Below, piece after piece: positions 23,054 through 34,712 of a stretch of 64,000 nt of DNA. Every line of letters begins with the position of its first letter. Position 1 is the first letter of the stretch. Under the pieces are notes generated by a model that was given only the letters and a program-made list of their open reading frames with translations, made no database searches and was not told the DNA's origin. The DNA comes from Stenogyne calaminthoides (Eukaryota; Streptophyta; Magnoliopsida; Lamiales; Lamiaceae), in contig JBBCBC010000001.1 of the NCBI GenBank assembly GCA_037126765.1, positions 33,526,804-33,590,803 on the forward strand. Direction: 5' to 3'. The translations under genes were made by a program, and so were the position numbers.

Positions 23054-23353
23054 ATGATTTCCTTATTTCCGGTGAAACTTCCGGTGAAAACCTTTAACCC
23101 TTTTCCAATGAATTTAGCTTCTCAAATCAACCCTGTGTGTTCCTTCGCAAAGCTTCTTTACCACCGTGGAGGCGGATCTGCTAAGGCAAATGAGAAGGCA
23201 CTTCTCCTATCCGTATGCACCTTGTGCGCTTATCGAGATGACAGAATTAGCATCAACAGACTCAGTCTGAAACAAAACATGAGTTTGGTATACGATCTTG
23301 TGTATCAAACTCAATATTTGCATGTGACACTAGTGTCCATTTGGTCCTTGTGA
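23054..23353 (+). CDS. Hypothetical 99-aa ORF, antisense within the Sirevirus
   Basis: The ORF is opposite to gag-pol and begins MISLFPVKLPVKTFNPFPM. It contains a GGGSAKANEKALLLSVCTLC stretch and no recognisable domain. A five-codon upstream ORF starts at 23043 and its TGA overlaps the main ATG (ATGA), a layout compatible with reinitiation. A TATA-like box and leader precede it, and a long 3'-UTR-like region with AATGAA at 23710-23715 follows. Antisense ORFs between pol and the LTR are known in some plant LTR elements (Tat lineage). Whether this one is expressed is unknown. Confidence 0.3.
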   Translation: MISLFPVKLPVKTFNPFPMNLASQINPVCSFAKLLYHRGGGSAKANEKALLLSVCTLCAYRDDRISINRLSLKQNMSLVYDLVYQTQYLHVTLVSIWSL

Positions 23354-24034
23354 CCAAACCTGTGGCACTGTGCCCCATTTAACAGCTGGAGAGCCCATTG
23401 ATTTCATGTCTAAGGGCTCCTAGCTTAAAGATCCTTCAAGGCTCGCTCTCGCTCCTCACTTCGAAGCTCTAAGAGTAGCTTTCAGGATTCTAGAAGCTTC
23501 TCTGCGCCCCCTGGGTCGGAGAGAAGGAGAGCATCAGCTCTTAAAATCTCTCTCTCTCCTTCCCTGCCTTGGGTTGGCTTAGGTTTATGGTTTATGTAGT
23601 GACCTCCGGGTCTTCTTGTACTTGAAGCTTGTAATACCACTTGAAGATAGCTTGTAGGTAGCTTGTGATATCACTTGTAACTTGTAATTCTGACCTCCGG
23701 GTCCTTATCAATGAAAAAATTCTGTTATTTCATTGTTGTGTTGCCCTCTTCCGACTTATCGATCATGTAGCTTTCAACTTGTACGACTTGCTTGTTTTCT
23801 GCAACTTTAATCGACTTATAAAGTAATCTTTCAATTTGATCGGTTCCTTATGTCGATATATCTTGAAGCGATCTGCTCCTTTGTCCGAACGGATCGGCTA
23901 CTTTTTTCGACTTTTCGATCTACTCCTTGTCCGAACTTCGGATCGGCTCCTCGTCAGTCGTCGATCGGTTGAGATTCCTAACTCAACTGATCCCCTTAAC
24001 TTTGGTTAGTCTTTTAACCAACTGGTTCTCGAGA
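23354..24034 (+). other. 3'-UTR-like region of the antisense unit and spacer
   Basis: Contains a CT-rich tract near 23550, two GACCTCCGGGTC motifs (23601, 23692) and a possible poly(A) signal AATGAA at 23710-23715. From about 23760 the sequence continues towards the end of pol and is rich in CGATC where CAGATC/CTGATC is expected. Confidence 0.35.
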
Positions 24035-24638
24035 TCAGATCCACCAATCATTTACGGTGCACTTTCTTGAGATCCGAAGCCCTAGCTCGTTGCATAATTC
24101 TCGAATCGATCTCGCTAGCGGCTTAGTTAAAATATCGACTTTACGCTTGTCAAGATGGATCTTTTCCATTACGATATTCTTCTTTTCAACGTGATCTCTG
24201 ATAAAATGGTGTCTGACATCCACGTGCTTGCATCTTGTATGTAGAACAGGATTCTAAGTGATTGCAATAGCACTATTACTGTCACAGAATATAGGTACGT
24301 TCTTAGCTACGATGTTGTAATCCTCAATTTCGACTTAGCAGAGCGGTTGGGGAAAAGCGACTTCCGCAGCCCATATATTCGCCCGGTAGTAGATGTAACA
24401 ATCGATGTCCGCTTCTTCGAAAACCAAGAGATCGGTTTATTTCCAGAACCCGACATGAACACGAGGTTGACTTCCGCATTCGATTCGCAGAACCTCCGTA
24501 ATCGTAATCGAGAATATCCACTAAGTTTCTAGATTATCATCTGATGGGTAAAATAAACCAAGGTTTATTGTCCCCTTCAGATACTTGAGAATCCGCTTAG
24601 CTGCTTCTAGGTGGCTTTGCATTGGATTTGCTTGAAAT
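24035..24638 (-). pseudogene. pol: Sirevirus RNase H region, frameshifted
   Basis: The C-terminal end is clear: DVRHHFIRDHVEKKNIVMEKI followed by DILTKPLA, the usual Copia RNase H tail. The upstream part (24240-24540) is scrambled between frames, although RKSTS and FCDSNSAIAIT pieces are readable. Many breaks coincide with CAG/CTG sites read as CG, so some frameshifts may be sequence errors. Confidence 0.75.
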
Positions 24639-25597
24639 CTATACACCTACTGCAAATGTGATATCTGGTCTGCTGGCAGTCAGGTATAGTAGAGATCCAA
24701 TGAGAGCCCTATATTCTTTCTGATTAGTTTTCTGACCATCTTCATCTGGATCCATCTTGAACCCGGTCATCATGGGAATTCTGGCTTCCTTGCAATGTTG
24801 CACTCCAAACTTGGCCAGTAGATTCCTTGTGTACTTCGCCTGGCAGATGAATATCCCTTCTGTACTATGATTGACTTGTAAACCCAGAAAGTAACTCATC
24901 TGACCCATCATGGACATCTCGAACTTCCATTGCATCAATTTGCTAAACTTCTCACACAGCTTCTTGTTGGGAGATCCGAAGATGATGTCGTCCACGTAAA
25001 TCTGAACCATCAGAATATCTTCTCCATCTTCTATACTGAATAAGGTTCTTGTCCACTATTCCTTTAGTGAATCCACTGTCTATCAAGAACTGAGAGAGTG
25101 TATCATACCAAGCTCGAGGAGCTTGTTTCAGGCCATAAAGAGCTTTTCTTAAACGGTACACTTGGTTGCCTTTTTCAAAGCCTGGAGGTTGTTCAACATA
25201 AACTTCTTCTGCTAGTACCCCGTTTAAAAATGCACTCTTTTACGTCTCATCGATACACAATGAACCCTCGTAGGCAAAGATATGCAGCTTACCGAATGGC
25301 TTCTAGGCGGCGAACTGGTGCAAAGGTCTCATCATAATCAATTCCTTCTGATTGTGAATACCCCTTAGCAACAAGTCTTGCCTTATTCCTGGTTATGACA
25401 TTATTCTCATCTCTCTTGTTCTTGAATACCCACTTCGTGCCAATCACGTCTTGTTGAGTTGGTCTGTCCACCAGTTTCCAAACTTGATTCCTCTCAAACT
25501 GTTCCAGCTCCTCTTGCATGGCTAGAATCCAGCTTGCGTCTTGTAGAGCTTCCTCTACTTTAGTTGGTTCCTTCAAAGACAGATAACAACAGTACAT
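24639..25597 (-). pseudogene. pol: Sirevirus reverse transcriptase
   Basis: RT copies the element RNA into cDNA. Seen in order: IGTKWVFKNKRDENNVITRN, then ARLVAKGYSQSEGIDYDETF (25597-25289), KALYGLKQAPRAWYDTL (about 25150-25090) and the catalytic IYVDDIIFGS with FLGLQVNHSTEGIFICQ (25010-24639). The YVDD aspartates are intact. The frame changes near 25045 (one extra base in GACAAGAACC) and near 25230-25290, so no complete RT is encoded as read. Confidence 0.88.
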
Positions 25598-25899
25598 GAC
25601 ACTTTCACCAATCTGATGTCTAGTTTTGACTCTATCAGATTGGTCTCCGATAATCGATCAGTTGGATGACCGTAATCCAGTCCTTCTACTCGACGGCGCG
25701 TCTATTTGGAGAACATCATCCATTTTCGATAGTAGTTCATTACTAGTGATTGGGAGTGGTGCGTAATTATGATCCACTTGATAAGAAGATGTCTCGGTGA
25801 TGTTGGACTCATCATGTGCCGATGTTCATTCGTAGGAACGGGGAGTTCCCTCCGAACCAGATGGTTTCGTTGATCTTATCTCCTCACCAGACGGCTTCT
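25598..25899 (-). other. Linker between Sirevirus integrase and RT
   Basis: No continuous ORF. Many CG-type triplets (CGATC, CCGT) stand where the surrounding coding style would predict CAG/CTG. It corresponds to the variable integrase C-terminal and linker region. Confidence 0.5.
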
Positions 25900-26941
25900 T
25901 CACCGATAGTTTGTGCGTACCTTTAGGTCCGATTGACTGTTGAATCGCAAGATCAAGTTCGGAATATACTTTATTACGTGTTCAACTTCTTTCTCCTTGA
26001 TACTTAGCTGATCCATTTTCTGCGTATCAGGTAGTGGTTGATCTGGTACGTCTTGTTCTGAGGCAGCTTTCTCTTGTTCAGAAGATGTCTCATCAAGGAC
26101 CAAATGGGGTATTTCTTCCACAACTAGGGTTCGTTTGTTGTAAACCCTGAAAGCCTTGCTGGATGAGGAATATCCTAAGAATATACCCTCATCTGACTTG
26201 GCCTCAAAAGTCTTCAACTGACTTTTCCCATTGTTGTGAATAAAACACTTGCACCAAAAAACATGGAAGTAAGAAACACGAGGTATTCTGCCCTTCCACA
26301 GTTCATAGGGTGTTTTGAAGTGAGTCTTAGTTAGAGAACATCTGTTCTGAGTGTGGCATGCAGTGTTGATTGCTTCTGCCCATAAACGGCTTGGTGTCGC
26401 ATGTTCAGCTAACATAGTGCGAGCAGCTTCCTTGAGAGTTCTGTTTCTCCGTTCTGCTACTCCATTTTGTTGTGGCGTTCTTGCGGTGACGTCTCTCATG
26501 TCAGTATACCAAACTCAGTGCAAAAATCAGTAATAAAAGAATTCAGGAACTCTGTACCTTTATCTGATCTGATTTTTACTATGCTGACACCCTTTTCATT
26601 TTGTAGTTTCTTGAGCAGCTCGAGTATCTTAGTTGTTGTCTCGTTCTTCTTGTATAAGAATACAACCCAAGTAAACTTGGAATAATCATCCACGATTACC
26701 AGAGTATATTTGCATCCACTGAGACTGACTGGTGTAACTGGTCCGAATAGATCAATATGGAGCGATTGCAGAAGACTTTCTTTGGATCTTTGGTCCGTAT
26801 TCCTTTGAATGAAGCTTTAACTTGTTTTCCCTTCTGACATGCGGCACATGTCTGATCCTTTGAGAATACTTCATTCGGAAGTCCTTCAACCAAACGCACC
26901 CTAGCTATCTTGTTATGAGTCTTAAAGTTCAGATGACTCAT
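25900..26941 (-). pseudogene. pol: Sirevirus integrase
   Basis: Integrase inserts the cDNA. Seen: the second half of the HHCC zinc domain (MSHLNF, then CAACQKGKQVKASF, 26941-26696), core fragments DDYSKFTWVVFLYKK and IRSDKGTEFLN (second catalytic Asp in RSDKGTEF; 26693-26496) and PQQNGVAERRNRTLKEAART carrying the catalytic Glu (26499-25900), ending with the LGYSSSSKAFRVYNKRT region. The frame changes near 26500 and 26700, so it is broken as read. Confidence 0.85.
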
Positions 26942-27395
26942 TCTTTTTGTGCCAGAGCCAACTGCTACTCTTGGAACTCTTAAAAATTAAGCATGCATTT
27001 CTTGGGCAACTGTTCCAATCTGCTGTGTAGATCGTGCCTTTTCTTGAGCCAGTTAGCAAGATTTGTTGAGTAGCTCGATTCCTAATCGTACACATGTCAC
27101 TTGAGAACTTAACGCTGAATCTGTTGTCGCAGAATTGTGATACTAATAGTAGATTGTGCTTTAATCCTTCGACATACAAGACTCCAGTTACTTGTACATC
27201 ATCATTCTCTAAGGTTCCGAATCCTTTGGTAAAACCAAAGTTATCATCACCGAAGAGTACACGTGGGCCTTCTTGTTCTTTGTAAGAGCTAAGGAGATGT
27301 TTGCTTCCAGTCATGTGCCCTGAGCATCCACTATCGATGTACCAGATAGTTGCTTGTACACCTCCTTTGTTGGCCAGTCCCACGCGAACCTGCAA
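26922..27395 (-). pseudogene. pol: Sirevirus aspartic protease and GAG_pre-integrase
   Basis: The segment contains IWYIDSGCSGHMTGSKHLL (active-site Asp-Ser-Gly as DSG, the Copia form), then GVLYVEGLKHNLLLVSQFCD and a pre-integrase region ending SSSWLWHKK. The protease matures Gag-Pol. A frame change at about 26940 separates it from the integrase zinc domain. Confidence 0.85.
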
Positions 27396-28748
27396 TCGAA
27401 TCAGGCTTTAGGTACCCCTTTGGAATTGGATCCTGAGGGGTTAGTGGTGGATTTAGGGATCCACACAAACAGGGCACTTCTATTGTAATCAGATAGATCA
27501 GAAGGCCTGATTTGTCTCCCATACATATCAACATAATCATACGTCTCTTTTTATGCTTTATGATTTGTATGATTATTCGTGTGAGCCTTGGGTGAATCAG
27601 AAGACTTGAGATTTTTCTTTATATTTTGTCTTCCTTTAATCCAGTGTGGCTCAGGTGCAGTAGCCCTAGGTCTCTGGTTATAAGGGTAGGTACGACTGCT
27701 ACCATTAAAAGATTCATATCTCTTTGGCATAGATGGTCTTTGCAGTTTACCTATAGCTTGCTTATTAGTCAGCTGACCTCGATTGAGTCTCAGATTAGAT
27801 TTCCTTTTTACAGGTTGTCTCTTCTGATACCTAATCTGCTGATTAGGTTGAGGTTTCTTCAGAAGAACTGGGTTCTTCTGTTGATTCCTCGGCTGATGCT
27901 TAATCAGTTGGGGTCCATTTCATTTCCTTTTACGATTAGGCACTTGCCTTTACTTGCTCAACAGGTCTCTTTCCCTTATCAGATACATTTTTAGCTTTTT
28001 GTGTATCTTTGTCAGAGACTCGTTTGATTACACCCTTCTGAAGTGAACCAAACGGGGCTTTTGAGGATGTAGAAGGGTTCTCATACCCAATACACTACTT
28101 GTTAGTCGGCGTTCGAAAATAGGTGTTCATATCTTGAACGATTTTTGATGACTTCGTGAAAACCTCTATTTTCTTGCGCAAACTATCCTCAGTAGATTTT
28201 AGACTCTCGTGTAGTCGTAATAGCTCATCAAACTTAGCTTGCAGGATTTTGAAATCATCAGCTTGCTGTTTGTTGATTGCTAGCTGATCTTTGATCCGCT
28301 TCTCCCGATCGAAGATTTATCGTTCGAGCGTTAAGTTCTCGGTTACCTTCTCGAGCGGCCAAATTTGATTTCGGTTAATTTGCTTTTCGACAAATGGCCG
28401 TTCTCTTTAACAAAAGTCGATTATTTACGATCCTTAGCTTGTCATTTTTAAACTTCCACTATTGTATAAGTGTCTCTTTGCATCGAGAGATCATCAAGCA
28501 ATTGCTCGAGTAATTTCGCAAGTCCATCTCTCCAATGGTGTGCTAATAATATTTGGTGTGGAAATTGAAAAAGCAGAAGGTTTGGAGGTTACCTCAGATT
28601 GGTCTTCCTCCCTGGCCATCAGGCTGATTTCATCGTCATCTCAAGAGAATATCAGATCTTCATGGTTGAGGAAATCAACAAAGACCGCTTATCGGACGTA
28701 AATCTTCTCACGATGAGTAGCGAGAATCCTCGAAGCGGATAGGAATCA
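27396..28748 (-). other. Gag C-terminal extension/linker of the Sirevirus
   Basis: Broken frames carry coiled-coil-like coding (KFDELLRLHESLKS) near 28150-28230 and an acidic DDDEISLMAREED piece near 28620. This matches the long Gag tail usual in Sireviruses. A patch at 28290-28470 is altered at CAG/CTG sites. Confidence 0.5.
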
Positions 28749-29997
28749 TCAATTCACGAAGTGTAAACAACCATGGCTTTTTACGTCTTTGAAGCGTAGC
28801 TCTCTTTTGTTCCGCTTCTCTTCTCTTTCTCTGGGAGTTAGGTCTGGGCAGTCGGAGCTGTAGTGACCTGGTTTCAAGCATTTGAAGCATGATCCACAAT
28901 CCAAGGAACTTCCTCTGCCAGGTGAGACACTTCGTCTGTAGGATCTGTCAGGTGACTTCCCTTTCTGATTGTAGTCAGAACTCCTTTTGTCAGATCTGTT
29001 ATCTCTTCTCTCGTCTGACCGATCATCTCGTTTATCATCTCTGTGATCTCTTCGGTCATCAGATCTATTCCTTTCTAGTGATATGTCAGTTGGCCTCCTG
29101 TTCCTTTTGTCTTGATAATCCTTGTAGAATCCGCGATACTTACCAAGTTGAATATTTGATCTTTCAAGTTTCCTGGTAAGTAAAGCGATCTGTTCAGTTT
29201 GGCTTATGATGTTTCCAACAGTTTCAGTGGCCTTTGATCTGCTGCTGGTTGCTTTGAAAGCAACTGATTTAGATGTGGAGGTTGAGGCTTCAGCAGGCGT
29301 CTCGTCTTCATCTGCTTGCCCTCTTTCGATTAAATCGAACTCATGGGCATTAAGGCTTAGGAATAAGCTACTTGGCTTCATCTTGGAAATGTCTTGGCAA
29401 TCCTTGATTACCATGACTTTCACGTCCCATTTCTTGGTGAGAGATCTTAAGATCTTATAATTGATGTCTTTGTCTGACATCTCTCTTCCAAGTTCTCGTA
29501 GCTTATTTCTCGACATGGTGATCCTCCCATCCAAATTTCGTTGATGGTCTCGTTGGGCAACATTTTGAGTTTTTCGAACTTCACCCGATTAAATTTTGTA
29601 GTCGGTTTGTCTTTGATCCGATCATTTCCTTCAGATATCTCAAAGCAAGAGTATCCCACATTTGTTTTGCTGTTTTGAGATACTTTATCTTCTCTTTGGT
29701 GACTTTATCCATCGTCTTCATGATTATATGCCTGACGATTGTATCTAGAGTATACAACTTTCTTTCTTCTGCATCCATTAGGGCTGGACTTTTTCGAACA
29801 AGACTTCTAGGTGCATGATCTGGATCTCCTCCAACCGCTGGGTTGTCGTGATATATGATGATGGGTCCTCGTTTAATAACTTCTATCATTCTGCCGCTTA
29901 TCGATCCCAGATGGTTGCACATGTATATAGTCCAATCTGCATACTCATCAATTGAAAACTTAGGCAAATCATGATACATACCAGAGGTATTATCCAT
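28749..29997 (-). pseudogene. gag: Sirevirus gag
   Basis: Starts at the ATG at 29997 (MDNTSGMYHDLPKFSIDEYA), 124 bp after the PBS. The N-terminal capsid part has YADWTIYMCNHLGSI and AKQMWDTLALRYLK, the Copia UBN2/gag-polypeptide pattern. It continues as LRELGREMSDKDINYKILRS, an Arg/Asp-rich repeat region (DDKRDDRSDERRD) and a CCHC zinc knuckle CFKCLKPGHYSSDC near 28880. Two frame changes, near 29640 and 29530, split it. The Arg/Asp repeats are unusual in length and may help RNA binding (inference). Confidence 0.88.
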
Positions 29998-30120
29998 GCT
30001 GAGTGATTTTGAAAACGAATGAGTTTTGAAAACGGTTTTTTTAAGATCTGTTCAAATGACCACAAAGATTCTTCCTCAAGAATCGATGATACTCAAAGCC
30101 AGTGGTCTGTAGAACCACTG

Positions 30121-30133
30121 CTCTGATACCACT
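30121..30133 (-). other. Primer-binding site of the Sirevirus
   Basis: AGTGGTATCAGAG on minus, immediately next to the 5' LTR end at 30134. It matches the initiator-Met tRNA PBS used by most plant Copia elements. Confidence 0.92.
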
Positions 30134-31826
30134 TGTAGGTCCCGAACGGGTTTTGTGAGGGCAGAAGTCTAGAGGGGAGGGGTGAATAGACTTTTGAAAA
30201 CTTTTTGTGCGGATCAGGTGTGATTTGCAGATTGCCTGATCAGAGTGCTAGAGAGCCAGTTTGGACTGATGTTCAATCTTACTGAGTGCCTGGGGGCAGA
30301 TCAGTTTGATATCTTGTCAGTTTAACTGAGAGTGCGGAAGCTTGTAAATACGCATGTGAAAAACCAGTTTATCAAATCAGATTCTTAAGTTAGTTTTCAA
30401 CCGGCTAACTAAGGTGTCAACCTGATCAGATCAGTTGCTTGGTGCAGACTTAGCTTAACTTAGAATATGTATGCAGTTTTAAACTCAGTTGTGTGAATAG
30501 TGTAAAGCAATAAGAAAGCAAGTAAATGCACACAAGAATTTATAGTGGTTCAGACGAAACCCATCTTACGTCCATTCTTCCCTTAACACAGGGGCACCAA
30601 CTTAACCAACTGGACTTAGTTTTATGTGTTAGTCCAACACCCAACATATATTTATTGAGTTCACACTCAACCGAACCAGAAATCAGAAACTAGAATCCCT
30701 AGTCTGAAATCTTGCGGTAACAAACTTAACCAACTTAGAGTTTGGGTAAAGGTTTGTTGTGGTTCCAATTGGAAATCTATCCAAGTGTTTATGTAGTCAA
30801 ATGCTAGTGGATAGGATTTCGTGCTAAGAACTATGGGATGAACACTCTAAGAATAATCTTCAAATATGGTGTTCTTCGAGCGGAGATTTTGCTGTAGTTT
30901 TTGCTTCTTTTGCGGTGTCTCCGTGTTAGTTCTTAGTGTCTGGCCTTCTTCAATTTTGAAGATCGATCCCATTTTATAGACCTCAAAATCAAAGAGCCGT
31001 TGGAGAGCAATTTGAATTTCGGGCTATATTAGGTAGGCTGTAGGATATGATTGTGACGTGCTCCGAATATCGGCATGGCCGTAGGCATGATTAGCGCCGT
31101 TTATGTCCGCAGCGTTGAATCCCGTATTGTCAGCTCTTTTTGTGCACGTGTCGCTTTCTCCTTGTCTTCGCGAGGCGGTACTTTAGTAATTTGTCCGTTA
31201 GACGATTGATATTCCTTTTGTAGAAGATTCGTCTTGTCTGGTGTACCATTTTGGTTGGCCTTGGTGTGGTGACTTGATCGGATAAGCGATCGATCTACCT
31301 TGTTGAGTCTTCGATGCAGATTGTCTTAGCTCAATATGCGGACTCGGCTGATATAGGTCTTGAGTCTTTTGGTAGTCTTCGATCTTGGTGACTCTCGAGC
31401 CTCGGTGTCTTCGGTCATCTTTGAGTCTTGAGTTTATTCTTGAGTCTTGAGGATCATCCGAGTCTTGAGTTTTATCGAGTCTTGAGTTCATCCGAGTCTT
31501 GAGGTTCATCCGAGTCTTCAGTTCATCCGAGTCTTGAGTTCATTCGAGTCTTGGTGTCTTCGTCTTCACCGATCTTGACTTCTTTTCTTCCGATTTGTTC
31601 TTAGCCTTCCGATCATCGACCTTATCTGGCCATCATCCGATACTTCGACGACCTATACATATTGAGTTCCCCTCAATATGTGACCTATCTCTTACATCAG
31701 CTATCTATACATTTCAAATTTGGTCATCTTAATCGATTCTAAGTCATCGATACCAACTTGTCCGATTGGTCCTATTACAACCTGTTTTGGAACTTCCATC
31801 AAAACTTAAATACAAATTTCCCAACA
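30134..31826 (-). repeat. 5' LTR of the Sirevirus
   Basis: The 1693-bp LTR has a TATAAAA box at 30978-30972. It nearly matches the 3' LTR from 30134 to about 31250. From 31255 to 31780 nearly every CAG or CTG of its partner appears as CG, CGG or CCG here. The outer end TGTTGG lies at 31826 next to GTAGA. Confidence 0.93.
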
Positions 31827-31879
31827 GTAGATATTAGTAATTGAGGGGGGTCTAATTGTAGGTATTAGAAAGCTCCCAC

Positions 31880-32244
31880 ATAAATTGTTGTCTTTCAACG
31901 CATATCACCAGATTTGCAACATTGAAAGACAACGATGTATAGTCGTTTTCTTTTAGAGTAAAATACAATATTAAGTACAACGATTGTCATAACCATTGTC
32001 TTTCAGATTTTTTTTGGAAAAAACAACGTTGAACAACAACAGTGATAGAACCGTTGTGTATCTGTGGATTTTTCTTACTTTTACAACGCGGAACATCAAC
32101 GGAGCTCCAAAATCGTTGTATATCAGCACAAACTTGCGCTGAAATACTACATTTATATTTTAAACAACATGTTTTCATCTTTAGTCAATGGTTTTCAGAA
32201 TTACCGTTGTCTACTCAGCATTGTAAATCAACGTTTTTCTTATA
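31880..32244. mobile_element. CACTA element right terminus
   Basis: Ends with the inverse of CACTATAAGAAAAACG at 32244. Subterminal ACAACG/CGTTGT motifs recur through 31880-32230 (GTTGTCTTTCAACG, AACCGTTGTGTATC). No left CACTA terminus was found, so this is a partial element, possibly split by the Sirevirus at 16496-31826. Confidence 0.6.
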
Positions 32245-33442
32245 GTGAATGAAAAGATAAGCTGAAATTCAAAGTCAACTGAATAGTTTCGATGACAACT
32301 ATATACCTACCAAGCTAATGTGAACCAATAAGGAGTAGACAACAAAGCACGAATCTAATGAAACTTATATTCAACAATGCAACAATACAATCGTACATCT
32401 AGAAAATTAGACTTACACAAGTGTAGAATTTTACCTACCCCAACGAATCTTGATGACAATTCACCATCTCAAAATAGTAAAGATTTAAATTTACTCTCCA
32501 ATGTTAATATTCAACTATAAATACTATTCATAACTTTTAACTAAGGTTATCAAAATTTTACCAAGTGATTAACATCCAAGCAAATCAAGCATTTCAAATA
32601 AGAACACTACGATCAACTTACAAAGAATCTTCAAGAAAATCAGAATATTCTAGGATTTAGAAAACTGCACCCACTTTCTAACATAATGGATTTTAAGATT
32701 CCTACGTTCTTAATTGTAAAATATGGTAACTGGAAGATCACGATGTAATCTCATATCTTAATTATGTATGGATATATATGTAGAGTATCGTTGAGGAAGG
32801 TCCATATCTGATCACAAAGACTGTCACTTGAAATGAGCAGACCATAGAATCTCCATAGGAGATTGTGAGGCCTAGAGTTGAGTGGACTACTGAGGTGAGA
32901 AGAAACTAATCTAGAGAATATAGCTAAAAACACTCTTTTATTTTACTATTGATAAGATTACTTTCAGTAAGAATAAAGACTACAAAAGAAAATACTACAT
33001 ATTATTTAGAATACAAAGTTATCATTATGACATAAAATGATATCCATTGAGAAGGGACTGAACATTCTTATTGCATTCTCAGTTGCCATGGTTGAGGGTT
33101 TGGTTAACCAATCCATAATTTAATATGACATGAATGAATGCAAGGTGCGCGATGGAATTTATATGAGATAAAAGTTGCACCATAATTTCCAATAAATATT
33201 TCTACATGTCAATAAATTCTTAGAATGATATATTCTAAGTGGTCTACTTATTTGGTGGAACGTGTTTTGACTTTTATTTTGAGAATGATGGTTCTCTGTT
33301 TTGAGATTATGATTGTCAAATGAAAAAAGTGCAATTTCTTTTATTTTACCAATGTGAAGTTTTTTTCAGTTTTGTGTTAAAATTAAAAAAGTATTTGCAT
33401 CCTGCATTATTTTATCAACATAAATGAGGGGCTTCATAATAT
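32245..33442. other. AT-rich sequence, no gene recognised
   Basis: Short ORFs only; nothing resembles a known domain or repeat end. Confidence 0.4.
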
Positions 33443-33444
33443 TA

Positions 33445-33686
33445 CTCCTTCCGTCCCAATTATATAAACTTATTTTTCTTTTATGAATGTTCCAAATATA
33501 TAAGTTTATTCCCACATAAAATAATTTTTTCTAATTAATTTACTAATATAACCCTATGCATTAATTATATTGAAAACTATAACAAACATTGAATAGGGCT
33601 ATTATAGAAATCTTACTTATCTGATTTACCTTTCCATTTTTTTTTATGTGCAACGCAATAAGCTTATATAATTGGGACGGAAGAAG
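33445..33686. mobile_element. Stowaway-type MITE
   Basis: A 242-bp element with TIRs CTCCTTCCGTCCCAATTATAT and its complement, flanked by TA on both sides. This is the classic Stowaway (Tc1/Mariner) signature. The interior is AT-rich and noncoding. Confidence 0.93.
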
Positions 33687-34009
33687 TATTTAAGAAGCCT
33701 ATGTGCCTTTATTATAGTTGCATCAATCAACACACTTTAGTTAGGTGTTTGGTTCTAATTAAACCACTTTTCTTATATTCTTTTATAACGTGCAAGAGGA
33801 AGATTGAGATATCAGGTGGAAAAGAGAGATTTTGTTTGATTATAGTTAATTTCATTCAATGATTGTACGTCATTGTTTTTTTTTTTTTTTTCAAAAATTT
33901 GTATGCAATATTGCATACTGTGTTTATGTGTAATTATAGTTTAATTGAGTTTTTTTAATATTTTTCGCGGTCAACAACATGCGGGTGGGTTAGGGTATAT
34001 TGTTGGTGG

Positions 34010-34704
34010 TAGGGGCAGCCCTGAGGTGGCACAGATTGTGCTGTCGCACAGGGCCCCACCCCGACGAGGGCCTCCGATTTTATGTTTATATATATGCAAG
34101 TAAATATTAAATAAATGCCAATATGTTGCTATAATTTTCATTGAACTTAGTTGGAACAGATTTTCGTTAATTTTTGAAGCTCAGTTTATCAAATTTTCTC
34201 ACATTCGCCTTCTTTTAAATCACTTATTATTATAAACTTTTTTTTGTTCTTTTTTTATTTTTTTTGCCGTTTGTTATTCTTTCTTTTAATTTGTCTTTTT
34301 TCTTAATTATTTTCTCCTCTCTTTTCTTTTGAATTATTATTATAATTACAATATATAATTGTATGAGTAATTTATTTCATTTTCTTTAAATATATAGTTT
34401 CTACATTTATTTGATAAATTAATTTTTCTAATTTATATTTTCTCTTTTTGTTTCTAATTATTCTTTATTATCCTTACAATTTTCAATATAATATGTATAG
34501 GCGTTTAAAAAAATTATATGTTGGTGTAGAATATTTCATTTTCTCTATGTATTGAACTATATTTTTTTTATTAAGTTCGAAATATATAATTTTACTATAA
34601 TATGAAAAAATAATTATATTACTCCATTTTTAATTTAAGGTATAAATATAGAGGGTCTAATATTTTTTCTGCACAAGACCTTTAAAATTATAGGACCGAC
34701 TTTG
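34010..34704. mobile_element. Degenerate hAT-like element
   Basis: Flanks GTTGGTGG (34002-34009) and GTTGGCGG (34705-34712) agree at 7 of 8 bases. Ends TAGGGGCAGCCCTG and the complement of CAAAGTCGGTCCTA match about half, mostly with transition differences. The left end contains GGGCAGCCCTGAGG and AGGGCCCC, phrases common in plant hAT MITEs. No transposase. Confidence 0.4.
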
Positions 34705-34712
34705 GTTGGCGG

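Larger units (their letters stand above)
16496..31826 (-). mobile_element. Full-length Sirevirus-type Ty1/Copia element, 15.3 kb
   Basis: Two LTRs (16496-18260 and 30134-31826) and perfect TSDs GTAGA (16491-16495, 31827-31831) define it. Read on minus, the order is 5' LTR, PBS AGTGGTATCAGAG (30133-30121, initiator-Met type), gag, protease, integrase, RT, RNase H, then an extra 5.8-kb block, PPT (AAAAAGGGGGAAAT, 18274-18261) and 3' LTR. Protease-IN-RT order makes it Copia. YVDDIIFGS and ALYGLKQAPRAWY in RT, plus the post-pol ORF region, point to the Sirevirus (SIRE/Maximus) lineage. All ORFs carry stops or frameshifts as read. The LTRs agree closely over their first 1.1 kb, so the insertion is fairly recent. 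Confidence 0.93.

Noticed and set aside
27626..27994. 122-codon plus ORF
   Set aside because: Antisense to the Sirevirus gag-protease linker; no motif or promoter.
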